DNA from: Oscillospiraceae bacterium | Lineage (GTDB): Bacteria; Bacillota; Clostridia; Oscillospirales; Ruminococcaceae | Assembly: GCA_900762805.1 (NCBI GenBank) | Contig: CAAFHY010000207.1 | Location: 1-12,197, forward strand | DNA: 12,197 nucleotides | Reading direction: 5' to 3' | In this document: piece by piece, positions 1-6,537 of the stretch | How the letters are laid out: every line of letters begins with the position of its first letter | Numbering within the stretch: position 1 is the first letter of the stretch | Program-made: the position numbers and the translations under genes | The notes under the pieces: generated by a model | Told to the model about the DNA's origin: nothing | The model's input: the letters and a program-made list of their open reading frames with translations, nothing else | Database searches by the model: none

Positions 1-35
1 GCGGCTCCGCTTGAACCGGAGCCGCCCTGCTTTTT
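1..35 (+). terminator. Hairpin with T-tract, probable terminator of an upstream gene
   Basis: A perfect 9-bp stem GCGGCTCCG (1-9) / CGGAGCCGC (17-25) with a 7-base loop is followed five bases later by TTTTT (31-35). This is the shape of an intrinsic terminator for a gene ending left of the window. The gap between stem and T-tract is a little long. An attenuator in the liv leader is an alternative, because the binding-protein gene starts only 46 bases further on. Confidence 0.6.
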
Positions 36-40
36 ATATA
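11..40 (+). promoter_or_regulatory. Possible promoter of the liv operon, overlapping the hairpin
   Basis: TTGAAC (11-16) and TATATA (35-40) are 18 bases apart, resembling -35 and -10 boxes. They overlap the terminator hairpin, so this is a weak call. The true promoter could lie left of the window. Confidence 0.25.
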
Positions 41-80
41 AAAGCAAACATTTTTTGAAGCAAGCAAGGAGAAAAAGGAA

Positions 81-1226
81 ATGAAAAGATTTGCAACCAT
101 GGCGGCCGTATTGGCGCTGCTGCTCGGCTGTCTGGCCGGCTGCGGGCAGGCGCCCCAGAGCGACAGCTTCCGCTTCGGCGGCATCGGCCCGCTGACCGGC
201 AAAAACGCCATCTACGGCGAATCGGTCAGGCACGGCATGGAGATCGCCGTCGCCGAGATCAACGAGGCCGGCGGCATTAACGGCACCCCCGTCACGCTGA
301 GCTTCGCGGACGACGCCGGCGATGCCGAATCATCGGTCAACGCCTACAACAAGCTGATGGATGACGGGATGCAGCTGCTGCTGGGCACCGTCACCACCGA
401 CCCGGCGCTGTCGGTCGGCGCGCTGGCCTATAAGGACCGCACCTTTATGCTGACGCCGTCGGCCTCCTCGCCCGACGTCACGGCCGGCCGCGACAATGTG
501 TTCCAGGTCTGCTTTTCCGACCTCAATCAGGGCTCCGGCGCGGCCAATTACATCAGCGCCCATATGCCCGACTGCAGCATCGCCATTATCTACCGCAACG
601 ACGACAGCTATTCGCAGGGCGTGCGCGACAATTTCGTGGCGACCGGCCGGGAGGTCGGGCTGAAGGTCGTCTATGAGGGCACCTTTACCGCCGATACCGA
701 CACCGATTTCTCGGTGCAGCTGACAGCGGCCAGAGCGGCTGGCGCCGACCTTGTGTTCCTGCCCATCTACTACACCCCTGCCTCGGTCATTCTCACGCAG
801 GCCGACCGCGACGGCTATCACCCCACCTTCTTCGGCGTTGACGGGATGGACGGCATCCTCGGACTTGCGGGCTTTGACACTCAGCTGGCCGAGGGGCTGA
901 TGCTGCTGACCCCGTTTGCCGCCGACGCGCAGGACGAAAAGACGGCCGCCTTTGTCAAGGCCTATCAGGAGGCCTACGGCGACACGCCCAACCAGTTCGC
1001 CGCCGACGGCTATGACGCCGTTTATATCGCCAAGGCCGCCATCGAAAAGGCCGGCTGCACCCCCGATATGAAGGCCGCCGATATGTGCGAGAGGCTCATG
1101 GCGGCCATGACCGAGATTTCATACACCGGCCTGACCGGCAGCGATATGCGCTGGAACGCCGCCGGCGAGGTCAGCAAGCAGCCGTTTGCCGTTGTTATCC
1201 GCGGCGGCGTGTACGTTTCGGCGTAA
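81..1226 (+). CDS. livJ: Branched-chain amino acid type ABC transporter, substrate-binding lipoprotein
   Basis: This is the extracytoplasmic receptor that captures ligand and delivers it to the LivHM permease. The 381-residue protein begins with a lipoprotein signal peptide: K2/R3, a hydrophobic core, and lipobox LAGC with Cys21 as the likely lipidated residue (LLGC ending at Cys17 is a second, less likely site). The mature part is a type I periplasmic-binding fold (Peripla_BP_6). It starts with the typical FGGIGPLTGKNAIYGES segment, then GMEIAVAEINEAGGING near residues 53-69, and has YDAVYIAKAAIEKAG near the C-terminus. AAGGAG precedes the ATG by a normal distance. Being first in a livJHMGF set supports the role. 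Ligand specificity (Leu/Ile/Val, other amino acids, amides or urea) cannot be read from the sequence, so the symbol denotes the family only. Confidence 0.9.
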   Translation: MKRFATMAAVLALLLGCLAGCGQAPQSDSFRFGGIGPLTGKNAIYGESVRHGMEIAVAEINEAGGINGTPVTLSFADDAGDAESSVNAYNKLMDDGMQLLLGTVTTDPALSVGALAYKDRTFMLTPSASSPDVTAGRDNVFQVCFSDLNQGSGAANYISAHMPDCSIAIIYRNDDSYSQGVRDNFVATGREVGLKVVYEGTFTADTDTDFSVQLTAARAAGADLVFLPIYYTPASVILTQADRDGYHPTFFGVDGMDGILGLAGFDTQLAEGLMLLTPFAADAQDEKTAAFVKAYQEAYGDTPNQFAADGYDAVYIAKAAIEKAGCTPDMKAADMCERLMAAMTEISYTGLTGSDMRWNAAGEVSKQPFAVVIRGGVYVSA

Positions 1227-1256
1227 CGCCTGCGGACAGTCGCCCGTTTCAGCGGA

Positions 1257-1357
1257 GGCCGGCCGTGAGGCCGGCCCCCGCCCCACCCGCCGTCCCGTTC
1301 GGGGCGGCGCAGAAAAGCAGAAAAGAGGGGCGGCCCCGCTCCGGCGCGGCCGCTTTT
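1257..1357 (+). promoter_or_regulatory. Hairpins between livJ and livH, possible partial terminator or mRNA-stabilising structure
   Basis: The 147-base gap holds two structures. The first is GGCCGGCC (1257-1264) / GGCCGGCC (1269-1276), a perfect 8-bp stem closed by a GTGA (GNRA-class) tetraloop with no T-tract. The second is GCGGCC (1330-1335) / GGCCGC (1348-1353) followed by TTTT (1354-1357), like a weak terminator. Structures after a binding-protein gene commonly let the receptor be made in excess over the permease. That role here is inference. Confidence 0.5.
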
Positions 1358-1373
1358 CGGAATATGGGGCAAC

Positions 1374-2252
1374 ATGGAATTTCTCAACTATCTCATCAGC
1401 GGCGTCAGCCTCGGCAGCGTCTATGCCATCATCGCGCTGGGCTACACGATGGTCTACGGCATTGCCAAGATGCTCAATTTCGCGCACGGCGACGTCATCA
1501 TGGTGGGCGGCTATATCTCGCTGCTTGCCATGAACACGCTCGGCCTGCCGTGGTATCTGGCCATGCCGGCGGCCGCCGCCGTCTGCACCGCTCTCGGCGT
1601 GCTCATCGAAAAGCTGGCCTACAAGCCGCTGCGCGGCGCGCCGTCGCTGGCCGTGCTCATCACGGCCATCGGCGTCAGCTATTTCCTGCAGAACGCTGCG
1701 CAGCTCATCTGGGGCACCAGCCCGCGCAGCTATCAGCCGGTGGTGCGGGGCAGCATCAGCCTGTTTGACGGGCGGCTGTCGGTGCCGGTCATCTCGCTCG
1801 TTACAATGGCCTTCTGCGTCGTCATCATGGTGTCGCTGACGCTGTTTATCGACCGCAGCCGTCTCGGCAAGGCCATGCGCGCCTGCTCGGAGGACCGCGG
1901 CGCCGCCCGGCTCATGGGCATCAACGTCAACAGCACCATCTCCTGCACCTTCGCCATCGGCTCGGCGCTGGCGGCCATCGCCGGCGTGCTGCTCTGCTCG
2001 TCCTACATGGCGCTCATGCCCACCACCGGCTCCATGCCCGGCATCAAGGCCTTCACAGCCGCTGTTTTCGGCGGCATCGGCTCGATCCCCGGCGCCTTTC
2101 TGGGCGGCATCCTGCTGGGCATCATCGAATCGCTGGCCAAGGCCTATATCTCGACCCAGCTCGCCAATTCGGTGGTGTTCGGCGTGCTTATCGTCGTGCT
2201 ACTGGTCAGGCCGACCGGCCTGCTGGGGCGCCGGCAGTCCGAAAAGGTATAA
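1374..2252 (+). CDS. livH: Branched-chain amino acid type ABC transporter permease LivH
   Basis: One of the two membrane subunits forming the translocation path. The 292 residues are usual for LivH and almost entirely hydrophobic, with about eight membrane segments. The N-terminal stretch SLGSVYAIIALGYTMVYGI followed by KMLNFAHGDVIMVGGY is the LivH family signature. The cytoplasmic coupling loop (GKAMRACSEDRGAARLMGINV) is near residues 163-183, and the C-terminus has the usual FGGIGSIPGAFLGG segment. The ATG at 1374 is preceded only by a weak GGGG site, but no better in-frame start lies upstream. It sits 13 bases before livM. Confidence 0.95.
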   Translation: MEFLNYLISGVSLGSVYAIIALGYTMVYGIAKMLNFAHGDVIMVGGYISLLAMNTLGLPWYLAMPAAAAVCTALGVLIEKLAYKPLRGAPSLAVLITAIGVSYFLQNAAQLIWGTSPRSYQPVVRGSISLFDGRLSVPVISLVTMAFCVVIMVSLTLFIDRSRLGKAMRACSEDRGAARLMGINVNSTISCTFAIGSALAAIAGVLLCSSYMALMPTTGSMPGIKAFTAAVFGGIGSIPGAFLGGILLGIIESLAKAYISTQLANSVVFGVLIVVLLVRPTGLLGRRQSEKV

Positions 2253-2265
2253 GGGGGGGCAAGCT

Positions 2266-3345
2266 ATGGATAAAAGGTTGAAAAAACGCGGCCCTTCGCG
2301 GGCTGCCCGCGTTGATTTTGCCACCTATGCCGGCGTCACGCTGGCCTATGCCGTCATGATGATCCTGCAGGCGGGCGGGCTTGTCTCGCGCTCGCTGGCG
2401 GGGCAGCTGGTGCCCATCTGCTGCTATGTCGTGATGGCGCTGTCGCTCAATCTGACGGTCGGCATCCTCGGCGAGCTGAGCCTCGGCCACGCCGGCTTTA
2501 TGAGCGTTGGGGCCTTTACCGGCATCGTCGTGTCGGCACAATTGGCGGACGCAGCCGCCTCGGTGCCGCTGCGGCTGGCGCTGGCGCTGCTGGCCGGCGC
2601 GCTGGCCGCCGCGGCCGCCGGCTTTGTCGTCGGCATCCCCGTGCTGCGGCTGCACGGCGACTATCTGGCCATCGTCACCCTTGCCTTCGGCGAGATCCTC
2701 AAGGAGCTGATCGGCTGCCTGCTGGTCGGTATCGACGAGAGGGGGCTGCACGTGCTGTTCAACGCCAAGGGCGACCGGCAGGCCGCCGATCTCGGCCTGT
2801 CCGAAAGCGGGCGCGTCATCATCAAGGGCGCGCAGGGAGCCGTCGATACCGAGACCATCGCCAGCTTCACGGCCGGCTTTTTACTCATCATGGTGACGCT
2901 GTTTATCATCCTCAATCTCATCCGCAGCCGGGCGGGCCGCGCCATCATGGCGGTGCGCGACAACCGCATCGCCGCCGAATCGCTGGGCGTGTCGCCCGTC
3001 AGGTACAAGCTGATGGCCTTTGTGCTGTCGGCGGCGCTGGCCGGCAGCGCCGGCGCGCTCTACGGGCTGAATTTTTCAAGCCTGTCGGCCAGCAAGTTCA
3101 GCTTCAACCAGTCGATCTTAGTGCTGGTCTTTGTGGTGCTGGGCGGGCTCGGCTGTATGTGGGGCTCCATCCTGTCGGCCGTGGTGCTGACCATCCTGCC
3201 GGAGGCGCTGCGCCAGCTGGAGGATTACCGGATGCTCATCTATGCTGTGGTGCTCATCGTGGTCATGCTGGCCACCAACAGCCGGGCGCTGCACACGCTG
3301 CGGGAGCGTGTCCGGCCCGGAAAACGGGAGGAGGATCGCCCATGA
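2266..3345 (+). CDS. livM: Branched-chain amino acid type ABC transporter permease LivM
   Basis: Second membrane subunit, partner of LivH. The 359 residues are hydrophobic after a basic N-terminus (KRLKKRGPSR). Family markers are the LNLTVGILGELSLGHAGFMS segment near residues 60-80, and the coupling loop GRAIMAVRDNRIAAESLGV, which contacts the ATPases. A polar insert of about 50 residues (RGLHVLFNAKGDRQAADLGL and following) lies between membrane segments, as in many LivM proteins. AGGGGGG before the ATG serves as ribosome binding site. The stop overlaps the livG start as ATGA (3342-3345), so the two are translationally coupled. Confidence 0.95.
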   Translation: MDKRLKKRGPSRAARVDFATYAGVTLAYAVMMILQAGGLVSRSLAGQLVPICCYVVMALSLNLTVGILGELSLGHAGFMSVGAFTGIVVSAQLADAAASVPLRLALALLAGALAAAAAGFVVGIPVLRLHGDYLAIVTLAFGEILKELIGCLLVGIDERGLHVLFNAKGDRQAADLGLSESGRVIIKGAQGAVDTETIASFTAGFLLIMVTLFIILNLIRSRAGRAIMAVRDNRIAAESLGVSPVRYKLMAFVLSAALAGSAGALYGLNFSSLSASKFSFNQSILVLVFVVLGGLGCMWGSILSAVVLTILPEALRQLEDYRMLIYAVVLIVVMLATNSRALHTLRERVRPGKREEDRP

Positions 3346-4181
3346 ACGACAATAAAAAGCTGGTGCCCTTTCCGGCCCACTCGCTGCTGCCGGCGCGCGA
3401 CGCCGACAGGCCGCCCATCCTGGAGGCGCGCAACCTTTCCATCGGGTTCGGCGGCCTCACGGCGCTGGAGGATTTCACCATCACCATCGGCCGCACCGAG
3501 ATCGCCGGCCTCATCGGCCCCAACGGCGCCGGCAAGACTACCGTGTTCAACCTGCTGACCAAGGTCTATCAGCCGACGCGCGGCAGCATCCTGATCGACG
3601 GCATCGACATCCATTCGATGAACACCGTGGCCGTCAGCCGTCTCGGCGTGGCGCGTACCTTTCAGAACATCCGTCTCTTTTCCGAGCTCTCGGTGGAGGA
3701 CAACGTCAAGATCGGTCTGCACAGCCATATGAATTACACGGCGCTGGAGGCCGTGCTGCGTCTGCCGCGCTATTGGAGGCAGGAGCGCGAGGCGCACGAG
3801 CGGGCGATGGAGCTGCTGTCGATCTTCGGCATGGAAAAGCTGGCGGACACCAAGGCCGGCTCGCTGCCCTACGGCGCGCAGCGCCGGCTGGAGATCGTGC
3901 GCGCTCTCGGCACCGGCCCCAAGCTGCTGCTGCTCGACGAGCCGGCCGCCGGCATGAACGAATCGGAGACGGCCGAGCTGATGGAGACCATCGTGTCAAT
4001 CCGCGACCGCTTCGGCATCGCCATCCTGCTCATCGAGCATGACATGAAGCTGGTCATGGGCATCTGCGAGGGCATCGGCGTGCTCAACTTCGGGCGCATC
4101 ATCGCCAAGGGCACGGCCGAGGAAATACAGAACGACCCCGCCGTCATTGAGGCCTATCTCGGCCGCAGAGAGGAGGCGTGA
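3342..4181 (+). CDS. livG: Branched-chain amino acid type ABC transporter ATP-binding protein LivG
   Basis: One of the two ATPases driving the importer. The 279 residues contain Walker A GPNGAGKTT (59-67), the Q-loop in ARTFQNIRLF, the LivG-type signature LPYGAQRR in place of LSGGQ, Walker B LLLLDEP with D199/E200, and the switch His233 in IEHDM. The ATG at 3342 was chosen over longer upstream reading because it overlaps the livM stop (ATGA) and has GGGAGGAGGA upstream. The first 25 or so residues, before ILEARNLSIGFGGL, form an extra polar and proline-containing leader not usual in LivG. The end couples to livF. Confidence 0.95.
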   Translation: MNDNKKLVPFPAHSLLPARDADRPPILEARNLSIGFGGLTALEDFTITIGRTEIAGLIGPNGAGKTTVFNLLTKVYQPTRGSILIDGIDIHSMNTVAVSRLGVARTFQNIRLFSELSVEDNVKIGLHSHMNYTALEAVLRLPRYWRQEREAHERAMELLSIFGMEKLADTKAGSLPYGAQRRLEIVRALGTGPKLLLLDEPAAGMNESETAELMETIVSIRDRFGIAILLIEHDMKLVMGICEGIGVLNFGRIIAKGTAEEIQNDPAVIEAYLGRREEA

Positions 4182-4183
4182 GC

Positions 4184-4894
<711 letters not shown>

Positions 4895-4958
4895 GCGGCT
4901 TTCCGTTGTACCCGTGATTTGAGCCCGCCCGCCGCTGTCCCGCTCCGGCCTGTCCCGT

Positions 4959-5015
4959 CCGCCCGCCTTGAAAGCGGGCGGCGCCGCTTCGCCCTCCCAG
5001 CTGAGCTATACCCCC
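4959..5015 (-). pseudogene. tRNA-like remnant (5' half)
   Basis: Read on the minus strand from 5015, the first 22 bases match the 5' part of a common tRNA: acceptor strand GGGGGTA, then TA, D-stem GCTC, loop AGCTGGGA with the conserved GG, and D-stem return GGGC. Nine bases follow where a tRNA has one. Next comes an 8-bp stem CCGCCCGC / GCGGGCGG with a seven-base loop TTTCAAG, which would place UCA at the anticodon. The expected T-arm and matching acceptor strand are absent. CTCAAATC at 4916-4923 and TACAACG further on only partly resemble them. I read it as a decayed or rearranged tRNA gene. An unusual functional tRNA is possible but less likely. Confidence 0.45.
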
Positions 5016-5045
5016 GAATATGTGGGACAAGCTAACTAAGCGATA

Positions 5046-5076
5046 ATTATGAAGATGTAAAATGTGGGGTGTGTAA
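5046..5076 (-). promoter_or_regulatory. Possible promoter for the tRNA-like transcript
   Basis: On the minus strand, CATAAT (5051-5046) is a fair -10 box lying about 30 bases before the tRNA-like 5' end. The only -35 candidate, TTACAC (5076-5071), is 19 bases away, which is long. The call is weak and rests mainly on its position in front of the tRNA-like element. Confidence 0.25.
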
Positions 5077-5089
5077 CTGTTTTGCTTGG

Positions 5090-5163
5090 GCTGCCAACGC
5101 GCCGGCAGCTCATGGCGCCGGATGCTTTGCTTACAGAACGGCAGCGGGCGGTCCGCTGCCGTT
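5090..5163. repeat. Two hairpins in the livF-regulator intergenic region
   Basis: GCTGCC (5090-5095) pairs with GGCAGC (5104-5109). AACGGCAGCGG (5137-5147) pairs perfectly over 11 bp with CCGCTGCCGTT (5153-5163) across a 5-base loop. Neither is followed by a T-tract on either strand, so they are not ordinary terminators. The 441-base gap between livF and the regulator holds no protein gene that I can support. Its content is this pair, the tRNA-like remnant and the tandem terminators. Confidence 0.6.
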
Positions 5164-5170
5164 GCCGCTG

Positions 5171-5199
5171 AAAAAGGCGCGGCCCGAAGGGGTCGCGCC
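5171..5199 (-). terminator. Intrinsic terminator, third of a leftward tandem
   Basis: GGCGCGGCCC (5176-5185) pairs with GGGTCGCGCC (5190-5199) over 10 bp with one G-T pair and a 4-base loop. On the minus strand the stem is followed directly by TTTTT (5175-5171), the classical intrinsic terminator form. Confidence 0.7.
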
Positions 5200-5231
5200 G
5201 GAAAACTGCTCCATATGGCCGCCGACAGCCG

Positions 5232-5265
5232 AAAAAAACTGACCCGTCCGGTCGGCGCGGACGGG
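5232..5265 (-). terminator. Intrinsic terminator, second of a leftward tandem
   Basis: CCCGTCCG (5243-5250) and CGGACGGG (5258-5265) form a perfect 8-bp stem with a 7-base loop. On the minus strand the stem is followed, four bases on, by seven consecutive T (5238-5232). Confidence 0.65.
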
Positions 5266-5273
5266 ACAAAGAC

Positions 5274-5305
5274 AAAACAAAAAGCCCGGCAATAGTCGGG
5301 CTTTT
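5274..5305 (-). terminator. Terminator of the DtxR-family gene, usable in both directions
   Basis: AAAAGCCCG (5280-5288) and CGGGCTTTT (5297-5305) form a 9-bp stem with an 8-base loop. It starts 31 bases after the stop of the minus-strand regulator. It ends in TTTT on both strands, and the minus side continues TGTTTTG, so it can also stop any readthrough from livF on the + strand. Confidence 0.85.
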
Positions 5306-5335
5306 CTGATGCTTTTGCGGCGGGGGTGCCGGCTG

Positions 5336-5713
5336 TCAGCCGTTATTCTCCAGCTTCTCGACCTGACGGCAGACGGCCTCATAGGTCTCGTCGCTGATGA
5401 TATGCTCGATGCGGCAGGCGTCCTCCTCTGCCGTTTTGGGGCTGACGCCAAGGTCGATGAGAAAAGTCGTCAGCGCCGTGTGGCGGGCATATATTTTGCT
5501 GGCGCGCGCATGACCCTGCTCGGTCAGCAGCAGGGAGCCGCTGTCGGTCGTTGTGATCATGCCGGCCTCACGCAGCACCGCCAGCGCCCGGCTGACGCTG
5601 GGCTTGGAATAGCCCATCTGGTCGGCCACGTCGATGGCGCGGACTGAGCCGCCTTTTTTGGAAAGGATCAGGATGGTTTCAAGGTACATTTCGCCGGATT
5701 CCTGAATCTTCAT
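5336..5713 (-). CDS. DtxR/IdeR-like metal-dependent transcriptional repressor, short form
   Basis: A cytoplasmic metal sensor, very likely the iron-responsive repressor of the divergent feo operon. The 125 residues contain an N-terminal winged helix (HTH around AIDVADQMGYSKPSVSRALA, residues 26-45) and a dimerisation/metal domain, without the C-terminal SH3-like domain of full DtxR. By motif alignment from memory, Met9 (GEMYLET) and Cys100, Glu103, His104 (ACRIEH) match the DtxR primary metal site Met10/Cys102/Glu105/His106. B. subtilis MntR instead has Asp and Glu at the first two positions. In the ancillary site His78 is kept, but the other two ligands appear as Thr82 and Glu96. This favours Fe(II) over Mn(II). 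The start at 5713 is chosen over an ATG six codons upstream because AAGGAGGT lies seven bases before it. Confidence 0.9.
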   Translation of the reverse strand: MKIQESGEMYLETILILSKKGGSVRAIDVADQMGYSKPSVSRALAVLREAGMITTTDSGSLLLTEQGHARASKIYARHTALTTFLIDLGVSPKTAEEDACRIEHIISDETYEAVCRQVEKLENNG

Positions 5714-5746
5714 GCAGCAGACCTCCTTCAATTGGGTGCTGTTTTC

Positions 5747-5775
5747 AGCATATCACATTTTCCCCGATTTTTCAA
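5747..5775 (-). promoter_or_regulatory. Promoter of the DtxR-family regulator gene
   Basis: On the minus strand, TTGAAA (5775-5770), a 17-base spacer and TATGCT (5752-5747) form a good sigma-A promoter with an upstream TG (TGATATGCT, extended -10). Transcription would start near 5740, giving a leader of about 27 bases. Confidence 0.7.
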
Positions 5776-5805
5776 GGAGGCGCACGGTGAGCAAACTGCA
5801 CAAAT

Positions 5806-5827
5806 GGAGTTAGCAAACACTAACCCC
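5806..5827. promoter_or_regulatory. Upstream operator-like palindrome O1 in the regulator-feo intergenic region
   Basis: GTTAG (5809-5813) and CTAAC (5820-5824) flank six bases, the same core and spacing as the operator at the feo start. Outer GG/CC pairs (5806-5807 and 5826-5827) extend it. It overlaps neither promoter: it lies about 30 bases upstream of the regulator -35 box and about 45 bases upstream of the feo -35 box. A role in autoregulation or in cooperative binding with O2 is inferred. Confidence 0.55.
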
Positions 5828-5871
5828 AATTTTGCAAAACGCCGAAAACGGGGAAAACAGGGGGAAGACGG

Positions 5872-5900
5872 TTGACAATCCCCTGCCATCTCATTATAAT
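5872..5900 (+). promoter_or_regulatory. Consensus promoter of the feo operon
   Basis: TTGACA (5872-5877), a 17-base spacer and TATAAT (5895-5900) match the sigma-A consensus at every position. Transcription should start near 5907, within the operator palindrome. A promoter this strong needs a repressor to be useful, in agreement with the neighbouring DtxR-family gene. Confidence 0.92.
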
Positions 5901-5905
5901 AGTAT

Positions 5906-5929
5906 ATTGGTTAGCGAAGGCTAACCAAT
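5906..5929 (+). promoter_or_regulatory. Operator O2 over the feo transcription start
   Basis: ATTGGTTAGC and GCTAACCAAT are perfect 10-base inverted arms around GAAG. They begin five bases after the -10 box and cover about -1 to +23. The half-sites GGTTAG / CTAACC are the same as in the DtxR/IdeR box known from Actinobacteria, but are separated by six bases instead of one. The likely ligand is the regulator encoded at 5336-5713. If transcribed from its first base, it could also form a hairpin at the 5' end of the mRNA. Confidence 0.8.
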
Positions 5930-6024
5930 GAATTATCGTTTCGTGCGCACCGGCCGTGGTGCTGCGAGCCGGCTCCTCCGAAGGCCGCCGGCGCCGTGGC
6001 CGGCAAACCCCGAAAGGAGCAGAT

Positions 6025-6237
6025 ATGCTGCCATTGAGTTTTGCGAAGGTTGGCGATGCCCCGTACATCCGCGGCATCACCGGGAAGGATGACGTCCGCG
6101 CGCATCTTGCCGAAATGGGATTTGTTGTTGGTGAACAGGTCCGTATCATTTCCGATATGGGCGGAAACCTCATTATCGGCGTCAAGGATTCCCGCGTGGC
6201 GATCTCAAAGGCACTGGCTGCCCGAATTATGATATAA
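6025..6237 (+). CDS. feoA: FeoA family protein (first copy)
   Basis: A small cytoplasmic SH3-like protein thought to assist FeoB in Fe(II) uptake. It has 70 residues (MLPLSFAKVGDAPYIRGITG and following), with the FeoA pattern of a loose N-terminal beta strand, RAHLAEMGFVVGEQVRII, and a C-terminal GVKDSRVAISKALAARIMI that ends in the family's RI core. The ATG at 6025 is chosen because AAAGGAG lies seven bases upstream. A start at 5956 would add 23 Arg/Gly-rich residues without a ribosome binding site. It lies about 120 bases after the feo start point and 15 bases before a second feoA. Confidence 0.88.
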   Translation: MLPLSFAKVGDAPYIRGITGKDDVRAHLAEMGFVVGEQVRIISDMGGNLIIGVKDSRVAISKALAARIMI

Positions 6238-6252
6238 GAAGGAGACAGAGGA

Positions 6253-6519
6253 ATGGAGATTCATGAAAAAGGCACGCTGAGAGACCTCGCCGTCGGCGAT
6301 ACCGCCGTTGTGCTGCGTCTCTGCGGAACCGGTCCGGTCAAGCGCCGGATCATGGACATGGGGCTCACCAAGGGCACCGAGCTGCTGGTGCGCAAGGTCG
6401 CGCCGCTGGGGGATCCTGTTGAGCTGAATGTGCGCGGCTATGAGCTTTCGATCCGCCGCGCCGATGCTGAGATGGTCGAGGTCGAGAAGACTGGCAGCGT
6501 CACACCCGCCAAGGAGTAG
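6253..6519 (+). CDS. feoA: FeoA family protein (second copy)
   Basis: The second SH3-like FeoA of the operon, 88 residues. It is closer to the classical FeoA pattern: TLRDLAVGDTAVVLRL, then KRRIMDMGLTKGTELLVRK, then PLGDPVELNVRGYELSIRRADAEMVEV. The terminal 10 residues are extra. GGAG sits about nine bases before the ATG, and feoB follows 18 bases after the stop. Tandem different FeoA proteins are common in Clostridia. They may contribute separately to FeoB activation, but the sequence does not show how. Confidence 0.93.
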   Translation: MEIHEKGTLRDLAVGDTAVVLRLCGTGPVKRRIMDMGLTKGTELLVRKVAPLGDPVELNVRGYELSIRRADAEMVEVEKTGSVTPAKE

Positions 6520-6537
6520 AAAGGAAACACATAAGCT

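Noticed and set aside
330..821. Minus-strand open frame inside livJ
   Set aside because: It is antisense to a clear family member, its composition is the usual Gly/Val/Arg/His-rich shadow of GC-rich coding DNA, and no ribosome binding site precedes it.
4959..5015. A functional selenocysteine tRNA (UCA anticodon)
   Set aside because: The acceptor and D-arm are of the ordinary elongator type, not the long D-stem form of tRNA-Sec. The T-arm and matching acceptor strand are missing.
5956..6024. Longer start for the first feoA, adding 23 residues
   Set aside because: The added stretch is Arg/Gly-rich and unlike FeoA, and the ATG at 6025 has a strong ribosome binding site at the right distance.
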